NCBI GenBank assembly: GCA_964035015.1
Contig: OZ036013.1
Coordinates: 11,562,676-11,626,675, forward strand
DNA from: Corallium rubrum
Taxonomy: Eukaryota > Cnidaria > Anthozoa > Scleralcyonacea > Coralliidae
Length of the DNA stretch: 64,000 nt
Reading direction: 5' to 3'
Shown: one piece after another, positions 22,339 to 34,100 of the stretch
Numbering within the stretch: position 1 is the first letter of the stretch
Layout: each line of letters opens with the position of its first letter
Made by a program: the position numbers and the translations under genes
The notes under the pieces: generated by a model
What the model was told of the DNA's origin: nothing
What the model saw: only the letters and a program-made list of their open reading frames with translations
Databases searched by the model: none

Positions 22339-22685
22339 GGGTGTATATACCTGAACATTTCCACTTGCACCATTCGGAAAGGGCGCGGGAGTGCCTGTTC
22401 AGTTTGTACGACTTCATCCAACGCCCGTACCACGTTCCGCACAACTTCCTTTGCCTTCGTATTGCTGACTTTTAAATATCTGAAACGAATAGATTTTAAA
22501 AAATACAAATATAAATGTTGTGCTGTACACGACTGCTTATTGTACAAAAACGTTTGTACTTACCTCAGACACGGATAGCGGAAAACGTTCCAGAGTATGG
22601 TGATATCTCTGGCCATCGTATCGCACATACCCTGCCACGGCTTGGTCTTCTGGTCGCTCCTACGATACAATACAACACAATAGAA

Positions 22686-22921
22686 TAGAGTAGAGTAGAG
22701 TAGAGTAGAGTAGAGTAGAGTAGAGTAGAGTAGAGTAGAGTAGAGTAGAGTAGAGTAGAGTAGAGTAGAGTAGAGTAGAGTAGAGTAGAGTAGAGTAGAG
22801 TAGAGTAGAGTAGAGTAGAGTAGAGTAGAGTAGAGTAGAGTAGAGTAGAGTAGAGTAGAGTAGAGTAGAGTAGAGTAGAGTAGAGTAGAGTAGAGTAGAG
22901 TAGAGTAGAGTAGAGTAGAGT
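22686..22921. repeat. TAGAG pentanucleotide microsatellite
   Basis: About 47 nearly uninterrupted TAGAG units. On the minus strand this is a pyrimidine-rich CTCTA tract inside an intron. Long open frames across it (LLYST repeats) are artefacts. Confidence 0.97.
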
Positions 22922-23325
22922 ACATAGTACGTTCTATAAGCACCTGTTTTTTCGCCGCCACCCAGCTAGAAACGTGTTGTCGCTCCAAATTAGCGATGTG
23001 GTGACATTGTTGGGCAATGTGTAGATGCGACAGAAAACCAAGCGAGGTGCCATAGTGTTTGCTGCGTGCAAACATTGTTTCCAGCTTTTGAAACATTTGG
23101 TCCACGTTTGCCGTATTTTGAGAGACCAGCGTGGGTTGTTGGAAAACCATTTGCAGTTGGCTTCTACGGTCACGAAATGTCATGTCTGTAAAAAGAATTA
23201 GTGATAAATTAATTGAAGTCCTTTACTCATACTCACGTGGGATCATTCTGATTGAATGATTTGCTCATGAATAGTGTTAACTATGAATTACCAAGCTAAT
23301 ATTGTGAGTACTTTATTCCTTGCAG

Positions 23326-23450
23326 AGTGAAATGTACCAAGAAAAACGAAAGCACTTCATTCGTATTCACGTACGTACTTGGTGGAAAAATTGCCATACA
23401 TGGTTAATTGGTTATGCCGTTGCTCTTGGCATGTCTGATGGCACTAGAAA
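23326..23450 (+). CDS. Candidate internal exon, unknown protein
   Basis: Between the acceptor TTTATTCCTTGCAG and the consensus donor GAAA-GTAAGTAC lie 125 open bases reading SEMYQEKRKHFIRIHVRTWW, then HTWLIGYAVALGMSDGTRK. A Trp-rich and then hydrophobic stretch suggests a membrane-proximal segment. A second possible exon at 23662-23739 (acceptor TTGTCAACAG, donor CAAA-GTAAGC) is open but not in matching phase. Not recognised. Confidence 0.4.
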
Positions 23451-24061
23451 GTAAGTACAATCAAAATATATTATTGAATGTTAACAGAAACTAATATGAT
23501 TGAGTTTAGAGCCATGCAAGTGCAGTGTTCAACTGAAAATGAAATATCATCCATCTGAAATATTTACTAAAAAAATAACAAAAAAACAAAAAAAAGTCTT
23601 TAAATTATGATGTCGGCTAATGTGGTTGTTGTCTTTTACATGTATTAATATTTTGTCAACAGGTGAAATTCAGGGTATTGCGCGCGCATCGTTTTACAAA
23701 GGAATTGGCGGTCTCTTGGCGGGCTCCCCACAAAGTAAGCAATGCCAAACAGACTTGCTAGCGACGTGTTTGCCGCAGGACTTGTAAGATTGTATAAACA
23801 AAGTAAATATAAACCATTGCACTAACCTGTAGCGCAGAAGAAGTGATCGTTAACAATCAGTTTCCATAATGGTTCATATATTTCAGCTCAACAATTAACG
23901 TTGGAATTCACACAAACAATATCATTAGCTGCTTGACACAGACACATTCTCTCTTGTTTGAAGATTCATCTGCAATTTAAAAATAATTAAATTTGAATGT
24001 ATTAAGACGTCAAGTTACGGACCAAGATTTCCCCACTGATCTAGAATTACAGTATCTTTAA
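23451..24061. other. Unassigned, possible intron and exon
   Basis: Contains the possible exon at 23662-23739 noted above; otherwise AT-rich with nothing recognised. Confidence 0.35.
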
Positions 24062-24283
24062 GGCCTGGCCAAACGCTTTCAACATTTCATTCAACATCGT
24101 TCAACATTGTTGAACGCGTGTTGAAAGAAAATTTGAACATGTTCAAATTTCGTTCAACATCATTAAACAACGTTCAACATCATTCAACAGACGTGGCCAA
24201 ACGCTTTCAACATGTTGAATCACGGTTGAATTCAACAATGTTGAACAATGTTGAATGAAATGTTGAAAGCGTTTGCCCAGGCC
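24062..24283. mobile_element. 222 bp palindromic MITE, family B
   Basis: The ends are GGCCTGGCCAAACGCTTTCA and GAAAGCGTTTGCCCAGGCC. The interior is a string of GTTCAACAT and ATGTTGAAC words in both orientations. It is flanked by TTTAA on each side (24057-24061 and 24284-24288), compatible with a TTAA-type target. A second copy at 36650-37568 is split by a LINE. Confidence 0.85.
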
Positions 24284-24307
24284 TTTAACAGGAGTAAATT
24301 GGACTCC

Positions 24308-24400
24308 TTTAATAAAATACTTACAGCAACAAATTAAGCTTCTGCATCATTCACACACACATCATGGTTAACCATTCGAGCACAGCTAACTCAATGGCCT
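24308..24400 (-). pseudogene. Duplicate of exon E from the 21.4-23.2 kb gene
   Basis: The minus strand reads GGTTAACCATGATGTGTGTG, AATGATGCAGAAGCTT and TTGTTGCT followed by donor GTAAGTAT. It parallels exon E (21395-21496), which ends in the same TTGTTGCT with donor GTGAGTAT. It carries small indels that change the frame. Homology ends near 24400. Confidence 0.7.
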
Positions 24401-24479
24401 GGCACGTAGTACATGTCCCATGTTTAAGACATCTTCGACAAATCCATTTTATCGGTTAGAACGGTCAGCATCCATCTTC

Positions 24480-24720
24480 GTTCTTCTTATATTTTTATTC
24501 CCCCATTTTTAAGTTTTTCCTATTTTTTTTATTTTTTTGGTTTTCTTCCAATTTTTTTTTAAATTTTCTGGTTTTTTTGGATTTTTTTTCTTTTGTTCTT
24601 TTTTTTGTTTTTTTTCCCAATTTTTTTAAATTTTCTGTTGTATATTTTTTTCTTTTTTTTTCTTTTGTTATTTTTTTTGTTTATTTTTTATTTCCCCCAA
24701 ACATTAGTCTTTGTGCTTAT
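24480..24720. repeat. T-rich low-complexity tract
   Basis: Long runs of T with interspersed C and G on the plus strand. It is probably a decayed poly(T) or intron pyrimidine tract; the phenylalanine-rich frame is an artefact. Confidence 0.9.
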
Positions 24721-24778
24721 CCTGATACATTTTCCTATTCATTTACAACATGAAGACATTAGTCACATGCATTACACG

Positions 24779-25304
24779 TAGGGATAAGCCGATCAAGAAA
24801 AATCAAATTTACCGATCCGATAAATTCCGATACGATTTATGATCTGATCGGCCGATTTATCGGCGGTTACCGATATTTGTCAACAGGAATTCCTGACACT
24901 TGATTTGCGGCAAAACAATAGCAAAACATGACGTATATTGTTTGGCAAATATAATGTGATCATTAACCATCAGTCATCGGCAAGACGGAGTTTAAGTTGA
25001 AATCTGAAAAATGAAATACCATTGACGAAAGTCGAAAACAAAAAATGTTTCACCAAACAAGAAATATGACGTGTTAAACATGATGCACCTTATCAAATTA
25101 ATTAAATTTTATAGTCTCTTTGTGGAATCACAATAACTTAGCCTTTTTCTTAAAAAAGAAAATGAAATTCACAAGTATAAAATTCAGAATAGTATTCATC
25201 GGACCGCCGATATATGTCCATGTAATCGGCCGATAACCGATCAGCCTGAAAGTTGCCGATTATCGGCTTCTACCGATTAATTTCCGATTATCGGCTCATC
25301 CCTA
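24779..25304. mobile_element. 526 bp hAT-type nonautonomous element
   Basis: The ends are TAGGGATAAGCCGAT and ATCGGCTCATCCCTA. They are flanked by perfect 8 bp ATTACACG duplications (24771-24778 and 25305-25312). Subterminal CCGATTTATCGGC and CCGATTATCGG words recur in both orientations, a usual layout for transposase binding sites. It has no transposase. Confidence 0.92.
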
Positions 25305-25312
25305 ATTACACG

Positions 25313-25912
25313 AACCCTTATTCCACACAACACCAGAAAGTGTTCTATTCCAGTTATGTGGAGTACAAAAAGCAACCAGGTTTGATTTTCACAGTAAACT
25401 AAAAATAATTCTGTTTGGAATAAACCAAGATTGTTACAACGTAATTTTATGTAACATTTCACAAACACAACTGGACGGTTATTTGCCTCTGGAAATGCCG
25501 GAAAGAAAATATATAATTTACAATTAATTAAAACAACTTCCATTTATAGCACAATTAACTGGATAGAACTTCATTTGGTGTCGTGTGACATTAGTAGTGG
25601 CTTTTTTACATGCATTTCTCTCGCACGTGCAATACAATATTTTTTTTAATATTGACGTTTATTGCGTGCGAGAAACTGGCAAGATCAACTAGCTATTTTT
25701 TTTAACTGTTTTTCTAACTGTCGCCTGCGACACTATTCTTAACTTAGAACTTTGGCATTTCACTAGCTTAACGGAATATTGTCAACCTAATGGATTATTA
25801 AAGAGTTGAAAGACAAAACCTTTTTGGTTTGGTTCCGTTTAAAACGTTTTTATGTTTGCCTCACATGTTTGAGTGTAAAACCAGGAAACATTTGAAACTT
25901 CCTTTTGGCAAT
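25313..25912. other. Unassigned DNA with one small inverted repeat
   Basis: Bases 25616-25672 pair CTCGCACGTGCAATACAATATT with AATATTGACGTTTATTGCGTGCGAG imperfectly. Nothing else is recognised. Confidence 0.45.
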
Positions 25913-27904
25913 TTCAGTGGCTCAATGGTTAGAGCATGTTACTGGATGATGAGAAGATTACAGATCGTTTAATGTGTAACCTTCACTTACCAACCGACTT
26001 TCAGTAGCTCAATGGTTAGAGCATCTTACTGGATGATGAGAAGATTACAGATTGTTTAATGTGTAACCTTCACTTACCAACCGACTTTCAGTAGCTCAAT
26101 GGTTAGAGCATGTTACTGGATGATGAGAAGATTACAGATTGTTTAATGTGTAACCTTCACTTACCAACCGACTTTCTGTAGCTCAATGGTTAGAGCATGT
26201 TACTGGATGGTGAGAAGATTACAGATTGTTTAATCTGTAACCTTCACTTACCAACCGACTTTCAGTGGCTCAATGGTTAGAGCATCTTACTGGATAATGG
26301 TAATGAGAAGATTACAGATTGTTTAATCTGTAACCTTCACTTACCAACCGACTTTCAGTAGCTCAATGGTTAGAGCATGTTACTGGATGGTGAGAAGATT
26401 ACAGATTGTTTAATGCGTAACCTTCACTTACCAACCGACTTTCAGTGGTTCAATGGTTAGAGCATGTTACTGGATAATGAGAAGATTATAGATTGTTTAA
26501 TCTGTAACCTTCGCTTACCAAACGACTTTCAGTAGCTCAATGGTTAGAGCATCTTACTAGATGGTGACAAGATTACAGATTGTTTAATGTGTAACCTTCA
26601 CTTACCAACCGACTTTGTGTCTCAATGGTTAGAGCATGTTACTGGATGGTGAGAAGATTACAGATTGTTTAATGTGTAACCTTCGCTTACCAACCGACTT
26701 TCAGTGGCCCAATGGTTAGAGCATGTTACTGGATAATGGTAATGAGAAGATTACAGATCGTTTAATCTGTAACCTTCACTTACCAACCGACTTTCAGTAG
26801 CTCAATGGTTAGAGCATGTTACTGGATGGTGAGAAGATTACAGATTGTTTAATGTGTAACCTTCACTTACCAACCGACTTTCAGTGGCTCAATGGTTAGA
26901 GCATGTTACTGGATGGTGAGAAGATTACAGATTGTTTAATGTGTAACCTTCACTTACCAACCGACTTTCAGTGGCCCAATGGTTAGAGCATCTTACTGGA
27001 TAATGGTAATGGTAATGAGAAGATTATAGATTGTTTAATCTGTAATCTTCACTTACCAACCGACTTTCAGTGGCTCAATGGTTAGAGCATCTTACTGGAT
27101 GGTGAGAAGATTACAGATTGTTTAATGTGTAACCTTCACTTACCAACCGACTTTCAGTGGCCCAATGGTTAGAGCATGTTACTGGATAATGGTAATGAGA
27201 AGATTATAGATTGTTTAATCTGTAACCTTCGCTTACCAAACGACTTTCAGTAGCTCATTGGTTAGAGCATCTTACTGGATAATGGTAATGAATGAATGAA
27301 AAGATACAGATTGTTTAATCTGTAACCTTCGCTTACCAACCGACTTTCAGTGGCTCAATGGTTAGAGCATGTTACTGGATAATGGTAATGAGAAGATTAT
27401 AGATTGTTTAATCTGTAACCTTCGCTTACCAAACGACTTTCAGTAGCTCATTGGTTAGAGCATCTTACTGGATAATGGTAATGAATGAATGAAAAGATAC
27501 AGATTGTTTAATCTGTAACCTTCGCTTACCAACCGACTTTCAGTGGCTCAATGGTTAGAGCATGTTACTGGATAATGGTAATGAGAAGATTACAGATCGT
27601 TTAATCTGTAACCTTCACTTACCAACCGACTTTCAGTAGCTCAATGGTTAGAGCATGTTACTGGATGGTGAGAAGATTACAGATTGTTTAATGTGTAACC
27701 TTCACTTACCAACCGACTTTCAATGGCCCAATGGTTAGAGCATCTTACTGGATAATGGTAATGAGAAGATTATAGATTGTTTAATCTGTAACCTTCGCTT
27801 ACCAACCGACTTTCAGTGGCTCAATGGTTAGAGCATCTTACTGGATAATGGTAATGAGAAGATTACAGATCGTTTAATCTGTAACCTTCGCTTACCAACC
27901 GACT

Positions 27905-27905
<1 letters not shown>
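25913..27905 (+). repeat. ~87 bp satellite with tRNA D-arm/A-box-like core
   Basis: About 22 units. Each contains TAGCTCAATGGTTAGAGCA or a close variant (TGGCTCAATGG, TGGCCCAATGG), then TTACTGGAT, a purine-rich AGAAGATTACAGATTGTTTA and GTAACCTTCACTTACCAACC. The first block fits the tRNA D-arm (GCTC stem, AATGGTTA loop, GAGC stem) and the Pol III A box. No B box (GGTTCGANTCC) follows, so these are not tRNA genes. Length variants differ by TAATGG and AATGAATG insertions, and a higher-order pattern of unit types is visible. Confidence 0.93.
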
Positions 27906-27941
<36 letters not shown>

Positions 27942-29265
27942 ACAACAGCACATTATCATCACTGTCATCATTACCACCACCAGCACCACCATCAACATCA
28001 TTATTAACAGCACATTATCATCATTGTCATTATTATTATCACCACCACCACCACCATCACCAGCACATTATCATCGTCATTACCACCATCACCACCATCA
28101 TCATCATCATTATTAACAGCACATTATCATCATCGTTATTATTACCAACACCACCACCATCATCATCATCATTATTAACAGCACATTATCATCATCGTCA
28201 TTATTACCAACACCACCATCATCATCATTATTAATAGCACATTATCATCATCGTCATTATTACCAACACCACCACCACCATCATCATCATTATTAACAGC
28301 ACATTATCATCATCGTTATTATCACCACCACCACCACCACCACCACCACCACCATCACCAGCACATTATCATCGTCATTACCACCATCACCACCATCATC
28401 ATCATCATTATTAACAGCACATTATCATCATCGTCATTATTACCACCATCACCACCATCATCATCATCATTATTAACAGCACATTATCATCATCGTCATT
28501 ATTACCAACACCACCACCATCATCATCATCATTATTAACAGCACATTATCATCATCGTCATTATTACCAACACCACCACCACCATCATCATCATTATTAA
28601 CAGCACATTATCATCATCGTCATTATTACCAACACCACCACCACCATCATCATCATTATTAACAGCACATTATCATCATCGTCATTATTACCAACACCAC
28701 CACCACCATCATCATCATTATTAACAGCACATTATCATCATCGTTATTATTACCAACACCACCACCACCGTCATCATCATTATTAACAGCACATTATCAT
28801 CATCGTCATTATCACCACCACCACCACCACCACCACCATCACCAGCACATTATCATCGTCATTACCAACACCACCACCATCATCATCATCATTATTAACA
28901 GCACATTATCATCATCGTTATTATTACCAACACCACCACCACCATCATCATTATTAACAGCACATTATCATCATCGTCATTATTACCAACACCACCACCA
29001 CTATCATCATCATTATTAACAGCACATTATCATCATCGTTATTATTACCAACACCACCACCACCATCATCATCATTATTAACAGCACATTATCATCATCA
29101 TCATTATTACCAACACCACCACCATCATCATCACTGTCACCATCACCACCACCACCACCACCATCATCACCAACAGCACATTATCATCATCATCGTCATT
29201 ATTATCACCATCATTATCATCATCGTTATTAACAGCACATTATCATCATCATTACCACCACCACC

Positions 29266-29299
<34 letters not shown>

Positions 29300-29570
29300 T
29301 CATCAACAGCACATTATCATCTGCATCATTATTATCACCATCATTATCATCATCATCATCATCATTAACAGCACATTATCATCATCATCATTATTACCAC
29401 CACCACCACCACCATCATCATCACCCATCATCAACAGCACATTATCATCTGCATCATCATTATTACCACCACACAAGCATCATCATCATCACCATCACCA
29501 TCATCACATTATCATCATCATCATTATCACCATCATTATCATCATCATTAACAGCACATTATCGTCATCA
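27906..29570. repeat. CAT/CAC trinucleotide array with ~60 bp higher-order unit
   Basis: CAT and CAC runs are organised into repeats that share TTATTAACAGCACATTATCA and CATCGTCATTATTACC. The fixed AACAGCACATTATCATC word recurs about every 55-65 bases. It abuts the preceding satellite directly at the TTTCATCATC junction. Confidence 0.95.
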
Positions 29571-29646
29571 TGGTGTGTTGCATGAAATATATTATTTTTT
29601 GTTTTAAATATCATGTCTACATCATTTTTCTTTGTCCACTCTTTAG

Positions 29647-30547
29647 GAGTCGTGTACAGGAATGGAGTGTACTTTGCAAGAGATGCCTCGTATTCTTTAG
29701 GATATTTACGCCGGAGGCAATGGCTCCCGTTACATGTATGTGGCCCAAGGATCATTTTAACGTGCAGTGATAACCAATTGTGCAGTGATAAATGAGATTT
29801 GTGCAGTGATAAGCGCAATTTTGTGCAGTGATAAATTTTGCTTTAATATTTAAGAATGGGTGTTATTCCTGAAAGGATTGCATCAGTTCAAAGGCACAGT
29901 ACATACTACATTCCAATATATACTATTTGATATCAATATTTCAATTAGCAAATACACAAATAAGATAATAAGTTAAAGGACCATGGTCCACTATCTTCTG
30001 ATAACGTTAAGCGTACCGTAAACTAACAGACTTATGCCCTTAATTCAACTTTCAAGATACATGGGTATAGCTACTATAGCAGGCCCTACCGCCCTAATAA
30101 ACAAAACGCTAGCACACAACATGCTTGAGGCTTCTCTCAGGTCGATGCGTCTGTGCCCGTGTGCTACTGTTTGACGATTGTTATTTTGAAAATGCGAATG
30201 TATACTGTGCAAAAGGGAATAAATCATTAAAAATTGGGAAAAGGAGGGCCGCTTATGTATACTATGACAGTATGACTAGTTGATTACTGACGAGCTACCG
30301 ACCTACTCAGTGCTCCATCGCTGTTTAACGTTCTACTGAAGTTAGATTTTATGCCTTTTTCAGCTCTTTGTGCAGTAATATAATAATCCCTGATGTGACC
30401 AGCGTCCTTGTGGGAAAGTTTACTACAGGTAGCCAAGGAATGAAGGCACCTCCTCCAAAAAATGATCCAAATAATCCTGGATTATATTATTGGACTCTTT
30501 GGTGGATAACCCTAGTAATCCATCCATCTTTGTTGTATGGGTGCATG
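29647..30547 (+). pseudogene. PARP (ADP-ribosyltransferase) catalytic domain fragment
   Basis: After the acceptor CCACTCTTTAG at 29636-29646 the frame reads GVVYRNGVYFARDASYS, the beta-strand and catalytic-Tyr region of PARP-family enzymes. A frameshift then leads to GSRYMYVAQGSF. After an inserted 440 bp repeat the match resumes at 30395 with VTSVLVGKFTTGSQGMKAPP, then PKNDPNNPGLYY, and after a second shift DSLVDNPSNPSIFVVW. The GSxGMKAPPPKN-type segment is characteristic of PARP10/14/15-like mono-ADP-ribosyltransferases. The upstream donor-site His motif and the downstream Glu-bearing segment are missing. Two frameshifts plus insertion make it a pseudogene. Confidence 0.85.
29757..30200 (+). 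repeat. ~450-510 bp dispersed element, copy 1
   Basis: It starts with three to four GTGCAGTGATAA words, then GGACCATGGTCCACTATCTT and CTTCTCTCAGGTCGATGCGT, and ends near TTGAAAATGC. Copy 2 at 35461-35981 is in the same orientation. This copy lies within the PARP pseudogene, copy 2 within a LINE, so the unit is mobile. No ends or target duplication could be fixed. Confidence 0.8.
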
Positions 30548-30552
30548 GTGTG

Positions 30553-30845
30553 TGCTGTTAGGGCACTGCCTCTCACCGCTGTAGTTAAGCCCAGTTCGAC
30601 AGGGTTAGTGCTTCGATGGGTGACCGTCTGGGAATAATCCCGTTCTCGAACTTGAATTTCACGTGAGTAGAGTTTAGTTGGTCTCTCCTGTGCTTCGAGG
30701 GTTTTTCGCAGGGTTCTGCGGTTTTCCTCCCTCCGTAAAATCAACACTTAGGTCTTAGCTTATGTCGTGCACTTTAACATGAGCCTCTGGCTCGGATGAT
30801 TGGGCGACCACATCCTGTGTTTAACGACGTTAAATAAATCATTAC
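30553..30845 (+). mobile_element. 5S-rRNA-headed SINE (SINE3 type)
   Basis: The head 30555-30640 parallels the 3' two thirds of 5S rRNA: CACCGCTGTAGTTAAGCCC, AGGGTTAGTGCTTCGATGGG, TGACCGTCTGGGAAT. This includes the A-box and C-box regions of the internal Pol III promoter. A conserved-looking body (CTCCTGTGCTTCGAGGG, GGTTTTCCTCCCTCCGTAAA) and a tail TTAACGACGTTAAATAAATC follow. A diverged copy of the body occurs at 57290-57445. A transcription start from the internal promoter is an expectation, not seen. Confidence 0.85.
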
Positions 30846-31131
30846 TCTTGACCATCAATGTTATCCTGAGTATCTTATCACGTTTACGTAGGATTTGCCG
30901 AGCAAGATTCTGAATAATGCTCAATGAATTAACTTAAAACCATACCCCGCCGACAATTTAAGATAATGAATAAAATATAATTCGAAACTGGTCATTTTAA
31001 GACAATTGAGAGGTACTATTTCGACTCTATTTCAAAGTCATTATCAAACCAATGATTTGATATGTTTTTTTGACTTGAATATCACTATCAAGTCACAAGA
31101 TGACAATTTTCAGTGGCTTATGTTTTAAAAT
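30846..31131. other. Unassigned AT-rich DNA
   Basis: No feature recognised; it may be the upstream part of the RTE-like LINE that becomes readable at 31132. Confidence 0.4.
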
Positions 31132-34100
31132 AAGAACATTAATCTATCTCTGAGGAAAAGACTAGTGAAAACATTGGTATGGTACGGAGGCTTGTAGGTA
31201 TCATGACATTTTTTTTTACTTTAGCGACTTTTTTTTTTGGGATTAGCGACTTTTTTTTTGGATTAGCGACTTTTTTTTTTTGGATTAGCGACATTTTTTT
31301 TTGGGATTAGCGACTTTTTTTTTTGGATTAGCGACTTTTTTTTTTTGGATTAGCAACTTTTTTTTGGATTCGAAAGTTTCATTGAAATTGCACCAAGTAT
31401 TCGAATTCACGTAATTCAATCGATCATTCATGATCAGGCGATAGTGGATGAAAACCACTATATCTCCAAGCACTCGGCTTCCAGCTAAACCCGCGGGGAA
31501 AGGAGGGACACGCTCGCAGTCTATAGCGCTCCGAGCTCTCACTCCAAGCTTTCGCTCCAAGCTCTCGCCTTCGAACTCTAACCTTCCGAGCGCCTGGCTT
31601 ATGGCTCAGAGTCGACAGCAAGTCGCGGAGGGCTCGTAGCCGAGAACTTGGGAGCCAAGAACTTGGAGGCGACAGGTCGTTGGCGAGAGCTACATACATA
31701 GGGAACAACATCATGGAGGAAAGAGCGCGTAGCTGGGAGCAGGGAGCTGAGAGAACGGAGGTGGGAGATCGGAGCCGAGCTCTCGCTTCTCGCCTCCGAG
31801 TTCCCGATTGGCTCGAAGCTCTCTGCTCCAACTTCTCGACGCCCAGCTCTCGCCTCCCAGTTCTCAGCTCCGAACCCTCTGCTAAGTGCTCTCAACTGCC
31901 AGCCATGGACCGAAAGTGAGGGCTTAGCGGGTAGAGCTCGGAGGCGAGAGCAAAGAGCTCGGAGCATCGAAGGGGAGAACTCAACCTCTCGCCTCCGTGC
32001 TTCCGGCTCCGAGTTCTGTCCTCCGGGTTCTCGTCTTCCAAGCTCTCATCTTATGGCGTCAGAGTCGACAGGAAGTCGCGGGCAAAAATTTTTTTGGGAT
32101 CACTTCCCGTGGGACTTCCGGGTTGGGTTGGGGGGGAGTTTTACGGGGAAGCCTATGATCAGTATTTTTGTGGGGGTCTGGTACAAAGTGATCCTAAAAT
32201 AAATCTCTGCAGTCGCAGAGGGCCGAGAGCCGCGTTGATCGTAGAGAGTTCGGAAACAACACCATTGTGGCGAGAACGCGGAGCTGGGAGCACAGAGCCG
32301 AGAGAACGGAGGCGAGAGTTAGAGCCGAGCTCTCGGATCCGGGCTCTTCGCTCTCGCTTCCAAGCTATCCCCACCAAGCTCCCGCATCCGTGCTCTAGCC
32401 TCTCAGCCCATGGCTAGGATTCGAGAGCACGCAGCGGCGAGCTTGGAGCCAAGAACTTATGAGGGGTCGTTGGCGAGAACTAAGTAGGAAGCAACACCAC
32501 GGCAGGAGAGTGGGCGGAGCTGAGAGCTCGGAGCCGAGTGCTCGGAGCAGAGAGCCCGGAGTCGAGAGCGCGGAGCCGAGAGCACGGACCAGAACTTGCC
32601 TCCGAACTCTCCCCTCAAAGTTCTCGCCTCCGTGCTTTCGGCCCGTGGCTCGCAATCGAGAACGTAGCGGAGGGCTGGAAGCCGAGAACGGGGATGCAAG
32701 AGCTCGGAGGCGAGAGCTGGGGCCCGAGAACTTCGAGCCGAGAAATCCGAGCCGAGTAGTCGGAGGCAAGAAGCAAGAGCTCGGCTTCGCGCTCTCGACT
32801 AGGGGAGAAGCGAGAGCTCGGCTTCATTTGTGCTTTCGGCTGCGCGCTCTCTGCTCCGAACTCTCGCCATCTGAGCTCTCGGCTCATGGCTCTGGGTCGA
32901 CAGCAAGTGGCGGAGGACTCGGAACGGAAGACGTGGAGCCAAGAACTTGCAGGAGAGGGGTTGTTGGCGAGAGCTGGGAAACAACACCATGGAGGACAGA
33001 GCGCGGAGCTGATAGCTCGTAGCCGAGAGCACGGAGGTGAGAGGTCGGAGTTAAGCTCGCACTTTTCGCCTCTGAGTTCTCTGCTGGAAGCTCTCCGCTT
33101 CCCAGTTATCGACTCTGAGCCCGCCGCTGCGTGCTCTCGAATCCTAGTCATGGGCAGAGGCTAGAGCACGGAGGCGGGAGCTTGGCGGGGATAGCTTGGA
33201 AGCGAGAGCGAAGAGCCCGGATCCGAGAGCTCGGCTTCTAACTCTCGCCTCCGTTCTCTCGGCTCTGTGCTCCCAGCTCCGCGTTCTCGCCACAATGGTG
33301 TTGTGGACTGGGTCGACAGCAAGTGGCGGAGGACTCGGAACGGCTCCCGGCCCTCTGCGACTGCAGAGATTTATTTTAGGATCACTTTGTACCAGACCCG
33401 ACAAAAATACTGATCATAGGCTTCCCCGTAAAATTTCCCCCAACCCAACCCGGAAGTCCCACGGGAAGTGATCCCCAAAAAATTTTTGCCGCGACTTCCT
33501 GTCGACTCTGACGCCATAAGACGAGAGCTTGGAAGACGAGAACCCGGAAGGCAGAACTCGGAGCCGGAAGCACGGATGCGAGAGGTTGAGTTCTCCCCTT
33601 CGATGCCCCGAGCTCTTTGCTCTCGCCTCCGAGCTCTACCCGCTAAGCCCTCACTTTCGGTCCATGGCTGGCAGTTGAGAGCACTTAGCAGAGGGTTCGG
33701 AGCTGAGAACTGGGAGGCGAGAGCTGGGCGTCGAGAAGTTGGAGCAGAGAGCTTCGAGCCAATCGGGAACTCGGAGGCGAGAAGCGAGAGCTCGGCTCCG
33801 ATCTCTCACCTCCGTTCTCTCAGCTCCCTGCTCCCAGCTACGCGCTCTTTCCTCCATGATGTTGTTCCCTATGTATGTAGCTCTCGCCAACGACCTGTCG
33901 CCTCCAAGTTCTTGGCTCCCAAGTTCTCGGCTCCGAGCCCTCCGCGACTTGCTGTCGACTCTGAGCCATAAGCCAGGCGCTCGGAAGGCGAGAGTTCGAA
34001 GGCGAGAGCTTGGAGCGAAAGCTTGGAGTGAGAGCTCGGAGCGCTATAGACTGCGAGCGTGTCCCCCCTTTCCCCGCGGGTTTAGCTGGAAGCCGAGTGC

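Larger units (their letters stand above)
21395..23185 (-). pseudogene. Decayed five-exon gene of unknown family
   Basis: On the minus strand five open segments have consensus splice sites: A 23185-22944 (MTFRDRRSQLQMVFQQ, FQKLETMFARSKHYGTS), B 22659-22564, C 22479-22351 (YLKVSNTKAKEVVRNVVRAL), D 21922-21691 (YKLRLGARLAIQPIGDGDEM) and E 21496-21395 (RIQSFDAVLGRNAVRCVRVV). The B-C and C-D joins are in phase. Segment D has a TAA after LTDFY and a frameshift before HCEGAELWHTTHK. The A-B join is in phase only for a second B frame that does not continue into C. The intron between A and B holds a 240 bp TAGAG microsatellite. No family is recognised. Exon E has a diverged copy at 24308-24400, so the locus was partly duplicated. 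Confidence 0.6.

Noticed and set aside
22560-23183. Single 207-codon frame with LLYST repeats
   Set aside because: It reads through a TAGAG microsatellite and two splice sites; the real coding-like parts are separate exons A and B.
25913-27905. Cluster of tRNA genes
   Set aside because: Only the D-arm/A-box part is present. No anticodon arm, T arm, B box or terminator follows in any unit.
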